Origin: JBCDCP01 sp039181495
Lineage (GTDB): Bacteria > Pseudomonadota > Alphaproteobacteria > Rhizobiales > Tepidamorphaceae
Direction of reading: 5' to 3'
Assembly: GCA_039181495.1 (NCBI GenBank)
Contig: JBCDCP010000015.1
Location: forward strand, 1-31,066
Length of the DNA: 31,066 nt
A program made the position numbers and the translations under genes. A model generated the notes under the pieces. The model was not told the DNA's origin and searched no databases. It was given only the letters and a program-made list of their open reading frames with translations. How positions within the stretch are numbered: the first letter of the stretch is position 1; each line of letters begins with the position of its first letter. Of this stretch, positions 8,098-17,030 are shown one piece after another.

Positions 8098-8889
8098 CTA
8101 ACAGACCTGACAGCCTTGCTGGCGCAATTCGCTTATGGCCGCAGCAATTTCCTCCACAGGCGCTGCCCCGACCAGCACCCGGTCTCCCACCACATAGGCT
8201 GGTGTTCCGTTGATGCCGACATTGTCACCCAGAGCACGATTGGCATCGATGACTGCGCGAACGGACGGGTCCTGCAGATCGCGGTCAAGTTGCGTCATAT
8301 CGACGCCGACATCGCCGGCAACCTGGCGCGCCACCTGTTCGTCGATATAGCCTTCCTGCTCCATCAGCTTGCGATGGAACTCGAAATATTTGTCATCCTG
8401 GCGCTGTACAGCCACGGCGATCAATGCTGCATCCTCGGATTCCTGACTAAGGACTGGAAACTCCTTGAACACAACGCGCAGGTTTGGATCGGTTCCCATC
8501 AGCGTCAGAACATCTTGCATGGCGCGGCGGCAGTAGGGGCAGTTGTAATCGAAGAACTCGACAAGCGTGACGTCGCCGTTCAGATCACCGGAGACGTGAT
8601 CGGTGGCTGAGCGAAACAGATCATCGCGTAGTTCGCCAATGACCTCACGCTGCCGTTCCGCCTCCTGCTCAGAGCGCCGTGCTTCCAGCGCAACCGATGC
8701 TTCTTCGAGGATGTCGGGTTCTGCCACCAGCGTCGTGCGCACGAGCCCAGCAACTTCGGCTTTTTGTTCATCGGTGAGACCAACTGGAGCTTCGGCAACC
8801 GGAGCTTCTGGCTGCATTTGTTGCGCGGCGAAAAACCCTCCGAAACCGAAGACGGCAGCGATGGCAGCACCTGCCAGCAGATTCTTCAT
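8098..8889 (-). CDS. DsbA-family thiol:disulfide oxidoreductase
   Basis: Likely a periplasmic or membrane-anchored thioredoxin-fold protein that oxidises or isomerises protein disulfides. The 263 residues begin with MKNLLAGAAIAAVFGFGGFF, a signal peptide or anchor, followed by a charged coiled region at about 40-90 (rich in Glu, Arg and Gln). The thioredoxin domain follows, with the active site FFDYNCPYC (Cys117, Cys120) and the cis-Pro motif GINGTPAYVVG. An N-terminal helical extension of this kind occurs in the DsbA-like proteins of alphaproteobacteria sometimes called Com1-like. The last four residues are CQVC, a second CxxC at the extreme C-terminus. The ATG at 8889 has GGAG ten bases upstream. 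It sits 82 bases after the M48 protease gene in the same direction. Confidence 0.9.
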   Translation of the reverse strand: MKNLLAGAAIAAVFGFGGFFAAQQMQPEAPVAEAPVGLTDEQKAEVAGLVRTTLVAEPDILEEASVALEARRSEQEAERQREVIGELRDDLFRSATDHVSGDLNGDVTLVEFFDYNCPYCRRAMQDVLTLMGTDPNLRVVFKEFPVLSQESEDAALIAVAVQRQDDKYFEFHRKLMEQEGYIDEQVARQVAGDVGVDMTQLDRDLQDPSVRAVIDANRALGDNVGINGTPAYVVGDRVLVGAAPVEEIAAAISELRQQGCQVC

Positions 8890-8971
8890 CGAACATCAAC
8901 TCCATTGGCCAGATCGGTCATCTGATGGGTGTGACCTGCTGAACCCGCATTTGCAAGAGACAATGGTGTGA

Positions 8972-10366
8972 TCACCGACCAGGCGGACGGAACCGGAGGA
9001 TGTCTTCGGCCCGAAGCCAACCCGGTTGCCCCGTCTTGAATCCCTGCTTGGCACGCGTAGCAAACTGGCGCGCCAGATTGAAATCACCACGGGCAAGGGC
9101 GGCCTCGGCACTTGCAAGGTTGGCTTCCGCTGTCCGGCCCAGGCTGCCATAGGCTCGCGCAAGAAAGGTCTGCGCGGCCGCGTGATCGCGGTGCTGGTTG
9201 GTCACCCGTACCAGTTCACGCACAGCGTCATCGAGCAATGCAGGGTCGTTGGACACCACATAGGCCCGGCCAAGCTGTACCCTCAGCATTGTGATGCCCG
9301 GTGCCAGTTCCACCGCACGTCGCAACGGCGCCACGGCTTCGCGCGGGCGCCCGGCGTTGGTCAGGATTTCGCCCTTCATCTCATGGAAGAAGGGATTGCG
9401 CGGATCGCCCTGGATGAGCCGGTCAATATTGCGCAGCGCGCTGCGATAGTCCGACGATCGCATTTGGATGATCGTGTTCGCATACAGTGCGGCTTCGCTA
9501 GCGTTCATGTCCGGATAACGGCGCCGGACATTGCCGGGATGCTCAAGGTAAGCAAACGTTTTGGCCTTGATCAGGTCGAACCGGCGTTGACGGTCCGGCG
9601 GATCCAGAACGTCGAAGTATGGGCTACGGGTCGCGATGGCGCGCAAAGCTTCGACGCGGTCGCGCGCCATCGGGTGGCGCTGCGCATAGGGATCGGCGAA
9701 CCGCGCCGAGAACATCGACTGGTCGGCAAGTTTCTCGAAGGTGCGCAGCATGCCCTTGGCGGACTGCCCCGTGGCTGTGAGGTAGGAGACGCCGGCCTGG
9801 TCTGCGGCGGCTTCCTCGCCGCGGCGATAGCTGAGGAAAGTGCGCTGTGCGAGGCCCGATCCTCCGGCGATCACACCGGCACCGGCCTCACTCTGTCCAG
9901 CCGCAATAGCCGCTCCACCGAGGATTGCCTGCAGGATCATGATGGCCTGGGCTCGCGCGAGTTCTTGCCTCATTCGCGCCAGATGCCCGCCAGCGATGTG
10001 GCCAATCTCGTGCGCCAGAACGCCGGCCACCTCATTGGGCACGTCGGACTGCATGATCACACCCAAATTGAGGAAGATGCGCCTGCCATCCGCAACGAAG
10101 GCGTTAAAGTTCCGATCCGGGATCAGATAGACCTGAATGTCGGAACTGCCGAGGCCGGCTGCCTGCAGCAGTTCACCCATATAGCTGCCCAGCAGGCTTT
10201 CAATTTCCGCGTCACGGACAAAGGAGATACGTCCCTGCGCGGTGGCGGGGTTCACCGATGCAATCCCATAGGCCAGCGCGCCGCCAATCGTCAGCAAAAC
10301 GGCAGCAATGGCGAAAAAGCCCGCGCGACGACGAGATTTGCGGTGTGAGGACGGCGGATACGCCAT
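8972..10366 (-). CDS. M48-family metalloprotease with C-terminal TPR region (BepA-like)
   Basis: Probably a periplasmic zinc protease involved in outer-membrane protein quality control, by analogy with BepA/YfgC. From the ATG at 10366 it is 464 residues. After a basic start (SHRKSRRR) comes a hydrophobic segment at 16-34 that acts as signal or anchor. The zinc site is His119-Glu120 and His123 in AHEIGH, and the third ligand is in RRGEEAAADQAG, as in M48 enzymes. The C-terminal third (from about residue 285) has repeating helical segments such as GDPRNPFFHEMKGEILTNAGR that look like TPRs. The frame extends upstream to 10471 with ATGs at 10387 and 10369; I prefer 10366 because GAGAGG lies four bases before it and the upstream residues are not signal-like. 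Likely co-transcribed with the DsbA-like gene. Confidence 0.92.
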   Translation of the reverse strand: MAYPPSSHRKSRRRAGFFAIAAVLLTIGGALAYGIASVNPATAQGRISFVRDAEIESLLGSYMGELLQAAGLGSSDIQVYLIPDRNFNAFVADGRRIFLNLGVIMQSDVPNEVAGVLAHEIGHIAGGHLARMRQELARAQAIMILQAILGGAAIAAGQSEAGAGVIAGGSGLAQRTFLSYRRGEEAAADQAGVSYLTATGQSAKGMLRTFEKLADQSMFSARFADPYAQRHPMARDRVEALRAIATRSPYFDVLDPPDRQRRFDLIKAKTFAYLEHPGNVRRRYPDMNASEAALYANTIIQMRSSDYRSALRNIDRLIQGDPRNPFFHEMKGEILTNAGRPREAVAPLRRAVELAPGITMLRVQLGRAYVVSNDPALLDDAVRELVRVTNQHRDHAAAQTFLARAYGSLGRTAEANLASAEAALARGDFNLARQFATRAKQGFKTGQPGWLRAEDILRFRPPGR

Positions 10367-10563
10367 CATGCCTCTCAAGACGGACATCCGGAGCGTACGT
10401 TCGCTCCAACCGGTACAGCGCGCGGAATATAAGCGCAGAACACTCCGCAAGCCAGATTTCAAACTGTTCACATTCCCGTAGCCACAGTAGGAATGGGGCG
10501 AAACCGCGGCTAACAGCCGTCAATCGCGCATGTCTGCGCATCGATCACGAGACAACGCACCCC

Positions 10564-11748
10564 ATGAAGAGTGTCAAGAGGACGCGCAGCCTCGCACAGC
10601 GTGGCGACGTGGCGCCATTCATTGCCATGGATGTCATGCGCGAGGCGCACAACCTGGCCGCACATGGCCGCAAAGTTCTGCATATGGAAGTCGGCCAACC
10701 CGGGTTCCCCGCGCCGAAGGCGGTGCGCGACGCGGCCGTCCGCGCCCTTGCCTCCGAGCGCCTGGGATACACCGAAGGTACCGGGCTGCCGGCCCTTCGT
10801 GACGGTATAGCTGCCTATTATCAGGACGCCCACGATGTTCAAATCGATCCGCGCCGCGTCGTCGTGACCACCGGATCATCCGCTGGCTTTATCATCGCGT
10901 TTCTTGCATTGTTCGATGCCGGCGAGAAGATCCTGTTGCCAGTGCCGACCTATCCCGCCTACCGCAACATCCTCACAGCGCTCGATCTTCAGCCACAGAT
11001 GATGCATTTGCCGGCGGCGCAATACGGCGTACCGACGGTCAATGACGTGGCCCGGGCGGCATCAGCCGATGATAAGGTTGCCGGCCTGCTTGTTGCCAGC
11101 CCAGCAAACCCGACCGGCACGGTCATCGGAACCGATGATCTGGCGAGCCTGGCAGGCCAATGCCGCTCTGATGCACTCTGGCTGATCTCCGATGAAATCT
11201 ATCATGGGCTCAGCTACGGATCGGCGGTGACCGACACAGCCCTGCGCCATGATGACGAGGCCATCGTCATCAACTCATTCTCGAAGTACTACTGCATGAC
11301 CGGCTGGAGAATCGGCTGGATGATCGTTCCCGACAGGCTGGTCCGTGTCGCAGAGCGATTGGCGCAAAACCTTTTCATCTGCGCCCCTGCGCTGTCGCAA
11401 CACGCCGCGCTCGCAGCGTTTGACGCAACCGATGATCTGACCGAGGTCAAGGCCGTCTATCAGCAGAACCGCCAGATGCTGCTGGAGCGTTTGCCCGCCA
11501 TTGGATTGCCCGACCTCTACCCCGCCGATGGCGCTTTCTACATCTATGCAAATTGCGGCGCCTACACCAATGACAGCGTCGCGTTCGCGCAAATGCTGCT
11601 GCACGAGGATGGTATCGCCGTAACGCCGGGTGTCGATTTCGATCCAGTCGATGGAGACCGGTACATCCGGCTGTCCTATGCCGGCACCACGGATACCATC
11701 GAGAAAGCACTCGCCAAGCTGGAAAAGCGGCTTGCGAACCTCCGCTAG
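10564..11748 (+). CDS. Class I PLP-dependent aminotransferase
   Basis: A 394-residue fold-type I aminotransferase of the aspartate-aminotransferase family. Visible motifs are the N-terminal LHMEVGQPGFPAP, TTGSSAGF (phosphate-binding turn), LPVPTYPAYRN, ASPANPTGT with Asn182, ISDEIYHGLSYG with Asp210, the Schiff-base Lys241 in NSFSKYYCMTGWRIGW, and RLSYAGTTDTIEKAL carrying the substrate-carboxylate Arg. The amino donor and acceptor cannot be told from sequence; relatives are annotated as aspartate or valine-pyruvate-type transaminases. I take the ATG at 10564; the open frame runs on upstream into the region antisense to the M48 start. The gene is divergent from that protease gene, and its stop lies 12 bases from the rne stop in a convergent arrangement. 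Confidence 0.92.
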   Translation: MKSVKRTRSLAQRGDVAPFIAMDVMREAHNLAAHGRKVLHMEVGQPGFPAPKAVRDAAVRALASERLGYTEGTGLPALRDGIAAYYQDAHDVQIDPRRVVVTTGSSAGFIIAFLALFDAGEKILLPVPTYPAYRNILTALDLQPQMMHLPAAQYGVPTVNDVARAASADDKVAGLLVASPANPTGTVIGTDDLASLAGQCRSDALWLISDEIYHGLSYGSAVTDTALRHDDEAIVINSFSKYYCMTGWRIGWMIVPDRLVRVAERLAQNLFICAPALSQHAALAAFDATDDLTEVKAVYQQNRQMLLERLPAIGLPDLYPADGAFYIYANCGAYTNDSVAFAQMLLHEDGIAVTPGVDFDPVDGDRYIRLSYAGTTDTIEKALAKLEKRLANLR

Positions 11749-11760
11749 CCGCTCGCCGGT

Positions 11761-14397
11761 CTAGCTGTCGTCGGCTCCCAGCGCGCGTTGCCACCAACCT
11801 TTTCGTCTTGGCTTCGCAGGCTCTTGAGGAGCCTCCGCAACCACGGCTGCTTCGGCTTCAGCCAGTTCAGCGTCTTCTTGCTGCGGTTCTGGCGTTGGCG
11901 ACATTGCTGCCGCTTCTGGTTCGGGTGCGGCAGGCTCGTCCGTTGCGCCGGCGTTCTCGGCACTTTCCGATGGCGCATCGGCATCTTCGGGCACGGCTGC
12001 GTTGTCCTGATCCGTTGCTACGGCCTCGGCGGATTGCGTTTCGTCTGGCGCAGTCTCGGGGCTCTCGGCTTCGGTCTTGCGCGACACACGGCGCCTGCCG
12101 GTCTTGCGACCACGTTTAGGCTTCTCGTCGCTCGCAGCTTTCTCTTCGACGGTGTCTTCGCTTTGTGCGTCCTGGCTGGCTCCCTCGGATGCATCGATGT
12201 CTGAAGCGGCATCCTCTGGGGCGATATCATTGGTTTCCGCGCCGTTGTCAGAAGACGCACCATTACTGCCCCGCCGCCTTCTCCCGCCACGCCGGCCGCG
12301 TCGCCTGCGTCTCTGACGGCCATCTTCTGTTCCCGCCTCTGAGTCATCGTCATTCGAACGTGCGGAAGACTCTTCAGCTTCTTCATCCACGGCATCATTC
12401 ACCGTGATGTGGCTGGTGCCCTTGCGGGCCTTCGCCGGCTGGCTTGCGGCTGCGCCAATCTCGATGGCGAAAGGCCCATCGCCCGGCCGATCTTCGGCAA
12501 CAATCGTCACCGAAATCCCGTAGCGCTGTTCGAGTTCCCAGAGATGGCCGCGCTTGTTGTTGAGAATATAGAGCGCCGCATCGGGACGGGCCCTGACCGT
12601 CACATTGACGGCGCGCTTGCGCTGGGCGTCCTCGATCGATCTCAGCACCTGCAACGCGACCGACTCAGACGACCGTATCATTCCTGAGCCCGCGCAGTGC
12701 GGGCATGTTATGAAGCTGCCTTCCATGATGCCGGAGCGGATTCGTTGACGCGACATCTCGAGCAGTCCGAAATGGCTGATGCGTCCCACCTGAATGCGCG
12801 CCCTGTCAGTTTTCAGGCACTCTTTCAGCTTTCGCTCCACCGCGCGATTGTTGCGGTTCTCTTCCATGTCGATGAAATCAATCACCACGAGTCCGGCGAG
12901 ATCCCGCAGTCTCAATTGGCGTGAGATTTCTTCGGCGGCCTCCAGATTGGTTTTTAGCGCCGTGTCCTCGATCGAGTGTTCTTTGGTGGCACGCCCGGAG
13001 TTCACATCGATGGCAACCAGCGCTTCGGTCTGATTGATGACGATGTAGCCCCCGGACTTCAGCGTGACTTGCGATCCGAACATCGCATCAAGCTGCTGTT
13101 CGACATCGAAGTGTGAGAAGATCGGATCGTCGTCTTTGTAGAGATGGATGTTCTTGGCATGGCTCGGCATCAGCATGCGCATGAACTCGCGTGCTTCTTT
13201 GTAAGCTCCGTCACCAGCAACAAGAACCTCGGCAATTTCCTTTGAATAGATATCCCGGATCGCCCGTTTGACGATGTTGCCCTCTTCGTAAACGAGTGAG
13301 GGCGCCATGGATTCAAGCGTCAGGGTTCGGACTGCTTCCCACAGCCGCAACAGATATTCGAAATCCCGGCGAACTTCGGCTTTCGTCCGGCTCGCGCCAG
13401 CCGTGCGCAGGATGACGCCCATTCCTTTGGGCACTTCGAGCTCACGTGCGATGTCCTTGAGCCGTTTCCGGTCGCCGGCATTGGTGATCTTTCGGGAAAT
13501 CCCACCGCCGCGCGCTGTATTAGGCATCAGCACGCAATAGCGGCCGGCCAGCGACAGATACGTCGTCAATGCAGCGCCCTTGTTGCCGCGCTCCTCCTTG
13601 ACGACCTGAACAAGCAGAACCTGCTTTCGCTTGATGACTTCCTGGATCTTGTAGTTCCGCTTTCGCCTGGGTTTGCGCTGGGGAACCTCTTCCATGGCGT
13701 CTTCGTCGCCAACCGAGTCCACGGTTTCCTCTGGGTCATCGCCAGACGCCGCCAGTTCTTCCTCAGTCGGAGCATCCTCCGATCCATTCAACTCCGCATC
13801 GGCATTCTGATCAGCGGATGAATCGTCTTCGTTGTCGGTTGCATCTACCTCATCCGATGGATCAGTCTGATCCGCATTGTCATCCTCAGCCGCAGCTTCA
13901 ACATCTTCACTGATGACCTCATCTGGCGATGCATCAAGGGCTACAGCCTCGCCGTCTTTCGGCTCCTCTGAGTCACCGTCGTCGGTTTCAGTCTCAGTGG
14001 ATTCAGTCTCAGTGGCCGGTGCAGCCTTCTTAGACCGCCCACGACGCCCGCGCTTCTTGCCTGCGGGCTGGTCATCTTCGGACGCTTCCTCGGCCGCAGC
14101 GGCAATTTCGTCTTCTTCCTCCTCTTCGAGAAGGGCCTGACGGTCGGCAGCCGGTATCTGGTAGTAATCGGGGTGGATTTCGCTAAAGGCGAGAAAACCA
14201 TGGCGATTGCCGCCATAGTCGACAAACGCGGCCTGCAGTGACGGCTCGACCCGCGTTACCTTGGCAAGATAGATGCTGCCGCGAAGTTGCTTGCGGGCCT
14301 GTGCCTCGAAGTCAAACTCCTCGACCCGGTTCCCTTTCACGACCACAACCCGGGTTTCCTCCGGGTGGGCCGCATCGATCAACATTTTGTTGGACAT
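11761..14397 (-). CDS. rne: Ribonuclease E/G
   Basis: Endoribonuclease at the centre of the RNA degradosome; processes rRNA and starts mRNA decay. The 878-residue protein has an N-terminal S1 domain beginning near residue 37 (RGSIYLAKVTRVEPSLQAAFVDYGGNRHGFL). This domain is split by a highly acidic insertion at about 88-245, typical of alphaproteobacterial RNase E. The S1 domain resumes at NYKIQEVIKRKQVLLVQVVKEERGNKGAAL. The catalytic Mg-binding Asp residues lie in VAIDVNSGRAT (about 462) and VVIDFIDMEEN (about 507), and the zinc link is CPHC near 565. From about residue 660 a low-complexity tail alternates Arg-rich and Glu/Ala-rich stretches, the usual scaffold for RNA and partner proteins. 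The start at 14397 has GAGAAG upstream. The long leader fits RNase E autoregulation. Confidence 0.96.
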   Translation of the reverse strand: MSNKMLIDAAHPEETRVVVVKGNRVEEFDFEAQARKQLRGSIYLAKVTRVEPSLQAAFVDYGGNRHGFLAFSEIHPDYYQIPAADRQALLEEEEEDEIAAAAEEASEDDQPAGKKRGRRGRSKKAAPATETESTETETDDGDSEEPKDGEAVALDASPDEVISEDVEAAAEDDNADQTDPSDEVDATDNEDDSSADQNADAELNGSEDAPTEEELAASGDDPEETVDSVGDEDAMEEVPQRKPRRKRNYKIQEVIKRKQVLLVQVVKEERGNKGAALTTYLSLAGRYCVLMPNTARGGGISRKITNAGDRKRLKDIARELEVPKGMGVILRTAGASRTKAEVRRDFEYLLRLWEAVRTLTLESMAPSLVYEEGNIVKRAIRDIYSKEIAEVLVAGDGAYKEAREFMRMLMPSHAKNIHLYKDDDPIFSHFDVEQQLDAMFGSQVTLKSGGYIVINQTEALVAIDVNSGRATKEHSIEDTALKTNLEAAEEISRQLRLRDLAGLVVIDFIDMEENRNNRAVERKLKECLKTDRARIQVGRISHFGLLEMSRQRIRSGIMEGSFITCPHCAGSGMIRSSESVALQVLRSIEDAQRKRAVNVTVRARPDAALYILNNKRGHLWELEQRYGISVTIVAEDRPGDGPFAIEIGAAASQPAKARKGTSHITVNDAVDEEAEESSARSNDDDSEAGTEDGRQRRRRRGRRGGRRRRGSNGASSDNGAETNDIAPEDAASDIDASEGASQDAQSEDTVEEKAASDEKPKRGRKTGRRRVSRKTEAESPETAPDETQSAEAVATDQDNAAVPEDADAPSESAENAGATDEPAAPEPEAAAMSPTPEPQQEDAELAEAEAAVVAEAPQEPAKPRRKGWWQRALGADDS

Positions 14398-15363
14398 GTG
14401 TTCTTCTCAAATGCGTATCCGCCGGTGGCCCTGCCAGCCGGGGCAGCCGATCAGCCGGTGGCCTCTGGCCAATCGGGCGAGCTGCGATGCGGGACTGCAG
14501 GGCAGGGCGGAAATGCGGTTGTTCGGACCCACGCAAGACGCGCGATCCGGCGTTCAATAGGACTGCCACCTGTAGGCGGCAGGTTCTGACGGGCCGAACT
14601 TCTCCACGCCCAAAGCGCAGAGGTGATCGGCCATGGGCGTCTCCGCCCTCAAGACGTGACAACGGGCGATCAAACGCCGCGTCGACGCGAAATTCTCGAC
14701 GTTGATAAGTGCCCGAAAGATCAGCGCCAAAGGTTGTTCGGCCATGCGCCATCGGTCCGGCTTCGGGCTGTCTCAAACCCCGTCCTCGCGACGGTGATGG
14801 TGCAATTGCGCGAAGCGATTCAAACGCCATGAATAATGTCGCCTCACATGCCGCCGACCGATTGGCTCAACCAATCGCGTGAAAACGTTACCGGCCCTGA
14901 TTGCGCCTGATTTACGGCGCATTGCAGAGCATTTGGTGTATGTGCAGCGAAACCGTGCTGAACACCCTGGGGCTATTGGGATTCTCGATAAGACCGACGA
15001 ATTGGAAAAATCCACTCCTTCAAATCCAGTATGAGAAGCCTCATTGAAACCAGTTGCCGAGAATATCCGGAACGGCGTTTTCCCGGCCCAGGAATAGTTG
15101 GTGCGCTCTTCAATATGAACTGCTGCACAAACGCCAATGCACGAATATCAGGCATGGTGAGTGGCAATGCAAGCGTGCAATTGCCCCAGGTCGCCCAATC
15201 ATTGCCGTTGCGTAAGCAAAACACGCCCTGAACAATAGGAATCTGGTGTTACAAAGCGTGTGATCGAAATGGAGCTTTAAGAGTTGGCGGCTTTACTGGC
15301 GTTTCTCGGGCTGATTCGGGGCAGCCTCATCGACGATTGTGGTCTTGGTAGGGGGAGCAGTGC
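14398..15363. other. 966-base gap: rne leader and amidase upstream region, no gene seen
   Basis: No frame here on either strand looks like a protein, and I see no tRNA or known RNA signature. On the rne side it holds a 10-base direct repeat GCCGGTGGCC at 14421-14430 and 14454-14463 flanking a small hairpin CTGCC/GGCAG at 14431-14446. Farther out are CGATTGG/CCAATCG with a 5-base loop at 14859-14877 and TGCGCC/GGCGCA with an 8-base loop at 14902-14921. Long structured leaders are known for rne genes because RNase E controls its own mRNA. A small RNA in this gap is possible but cannot be shown from sequence alone. Confidence 0.5.
15208..15236 (+). promoter_or_regulatory. Weak candidate promoter for the amidase-mrcA-prfB run
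   Basis: TTGCGT at 15208-15213 is separated by 17 bases from AACAAT at 15231-15236. The -10 hexamer matches four of six consensus positions, the -35 only the TTG. It lies 128 bases before the GTG start of the amidase gene. This is a guess from spacing and hexamers only. Confidence 0.22.
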
Positions 15364-16737
15364 GTGACAATGGTGCTGAGCCGTTCAGACAGGCAGCATC
15401 GTATAAAGCCTCTCCCGTGGGCGGACCTCACCCGCGTGGCGATCCAGGCCGCCATCTGTATCGTCCTCGCCATCTTCGTTACCCCAATTTCGACCGAGCC
15501 ATCCTTTGCCTCCAACAAGCCGGCAGCGGCAGATGCCAGGCTTGCCGGTGATGAGAAACGCACGCGTTTCGTGCTGGATATCGATCGCGCCGTGGCATTC
15601 CGAATTTTCACGTTGGCCGATCCCTACCGTATTGTTCTCGAACTGCCCGAAGTGGGTTTTGACCTTGATGGCTCTGTCGGTCGGCAGGGCCGTGGCCTGG
15701 TCACCGCGTTCCGCTATGGCCAGTTTGCCGCCGGCAAATCGCGCGTGGTTCTCGATGCCAGCGCGCCGGTGAAAATCGACAAAGCGTTCATCCTCGAACC
15801 GATCGATGATCAGCCTGCACGACTCGTGGTCGATCTGGTGCCCTCCGACCGGCGTGCCTTCTTGCGTGAAATGGCTGCCCTCGGCGAGGAAGATCTGCCC
15901 GATGAACGGGTTGCGATCGGCACGCAGCAGCCAGAATCAATTCTTGGCCGCAAACCAGCGCCCGCGCCACCAGCACCGCCCATTGAACCGGTTCCACCAG
16001 GCGGTGAGACCGGACGCATACCGGTTGTGGTGATCGACCCGGGGCATGGCGGGATCGACCCCGGCGCTGTCGGCAAGAACGGCACGCGCGAAAAGGAAAT
16101 CGTTCTGAAGGTGGCCCAGCTCCTGGCCGACAAACTGCGTGAGACCGAGCGTTACGAAGTGGCGTTAACGCGTGCCGACGATACCTTCATCCGGCTTGAT
16201 GAGAGGGTTGCCATCGCGCGCGCAAAAAAGGCGTCGCTGTTCATTTCATTGCATGCCGACGCCATCGGGTATGCAAGCATTGGAGGCGCCACGATCTACA
16301 CGCGCTCCGAACGCGCATCAGACGCCTTCGCCGCGCGGATTGCTGAAAGTGAGAACCGGGCTGATCTGATTGCCGGCGTTGACCTGACCGATGAGCCAGA
16401 CGATGTGGCCGGTATCCTGTTTGATCTGGTTCGGCGTGAAACACGAAATTTCTCGGTGCTGTTTTCACGCACTCTGATCGATGAGATGCGCGGCGATATC
16501 CGCCTCAACAAGAACCCGGCGCGATCCGCCCGTTTCCACGTTTTGAAAGCGCCGGATGTGCCATCTGTTCTGGTCGAATTGGGATATTTGACAAATGCTG
16601 AGGACGAGCGCGTGATGAACACACACGCCTGGCAGGACAAGATGACCAACGCCGTGTCAGCAGCCGTCGAGGCATATTTCGGCAAGACCTTTGCGCAGGG
16701 CCCACGCGCTGAAGCGACGGCTGCTCGCGCCGAATGA
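15364..16737 (+). CDS. N-acetylmuramoyl-L-alanine amidase with AMIN domain
   Basis: Periplasmic zinc amidase that removes stem peptides from septal peptidoglycan during daughter-cell separation; AmiC-like. The 457 residues comprise a signal peptide (hydrophobic core VAIQAAICIVLAIFV, about 25-50), an AMIN domain at about 65-165 that targets the protein to the cell wall, a Pro-rich linker (PAPAPPAPPIEPVPPGG), and an Amidase_3 domain from about 215. Zinc ligands and catalytic residues are seen in VIDPGHGGIDPGA, NGTREKEIVLKVA, FISLHADA and VLVELGYLTN. I choose the GTG at 15364 because AGGGGGAG lies eight bases upstream; the ATG at 15370 would be 14 bases away. PBP1A and RF2 follow on the same strand, an order common in Rhizobiales-like genomes. 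Confidence 0.94.
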   Translation: MTMVLSRSDRQHRIKPLPWADLTRVAIQAAICIVLAIFVTPISTEPSFASNKPAAADARLAGDEKRTRFVLDIDRAVAFRIFTLADPYRIVLELPEVGFDLDGSVGRQGRGLVTAFRYGQFAAGKSRVVLDASAPVKIDKAFILEPIDDQPARLVVDLVPSDRRAFLREMAALGEEDLPDERVAIGTQQPESILGRKPAPAPPAPPIEPVPPGGETGRIPVVVIDPGHGGIDPGAVGKNGTREKEIVLKVAQLLADKLRETERYEVALTRADDTFIRLDERVAIARAKKASLFISLHADAIGYASIGGATIYTRSERASDAFAARIAESENRADLIAGVDLTDEPDDVAGILFDLVRRETRNFSVLFSRTLIDEMRGDIRLNKNPARSARFHVLKAPDVPSVLVELGYLTNAEDERVMNTHAWQDKMTNAVSAAVEAYFGKTFAQGPRAEATAARAE

Positions 16738-17030
16738 ACACGACGATCAAGCCATCCTGTGTGCGGCAAGAGGTGTGGGAAACAACCCACAACGCTCCAG
16801 ATTCAGAAAATTCGCGAGCGTTGAAGCAGGTTGGGCCAAGGTTTCTCGGCCAATCGCCTCAATGATGCCTGAATGCGCAAATCCCTCAGTATGACTATGC
16901 AATGCAGGGCCAAATCACATATATCGGATGACGAACTGTTTGTTGTCTTGGCGGATCAAGTGAGCTTGCAGCAAACAACAGGCACGGGCCTGACACCGAT
17001 CGCCCGCCCACGATAGCCGGATCAGTTCAT
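16738..17030 (+). other. Gap between amidase gene and mrcA, nothing recognised
   Basis: This 293-base gap has no credible gene. It contains an imperfect dyad around CTGTTTGTTG (from about 16937) and GCAAACAACAG (ending near 16981), which is too loose to call an operator. No T-tract terminator follows the amidase stop and no convincing promoter for mrcA is visible. Confidence 0.35.

Noticed and set aside
9026..10348. 440-codon plus-strand open frame
   Set aside because: Antisense to the M48 protease gene, which has HEIGH and a signal segment; the shadow has no domain.
14312..14830. 172-codon minus-strand open frame overlapping the rne start
   Set aside because: Arg/Pro-rich translation without a recognisable domain, overlapping rne in another frame; more likely part of the untranslated leader.
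14973..15231. Small open frames on both strands in the rne-amidase gap
   Set aside because: No family resemblance and no convincing ribosome binding site; mutually overlapping, so at most one could be real.
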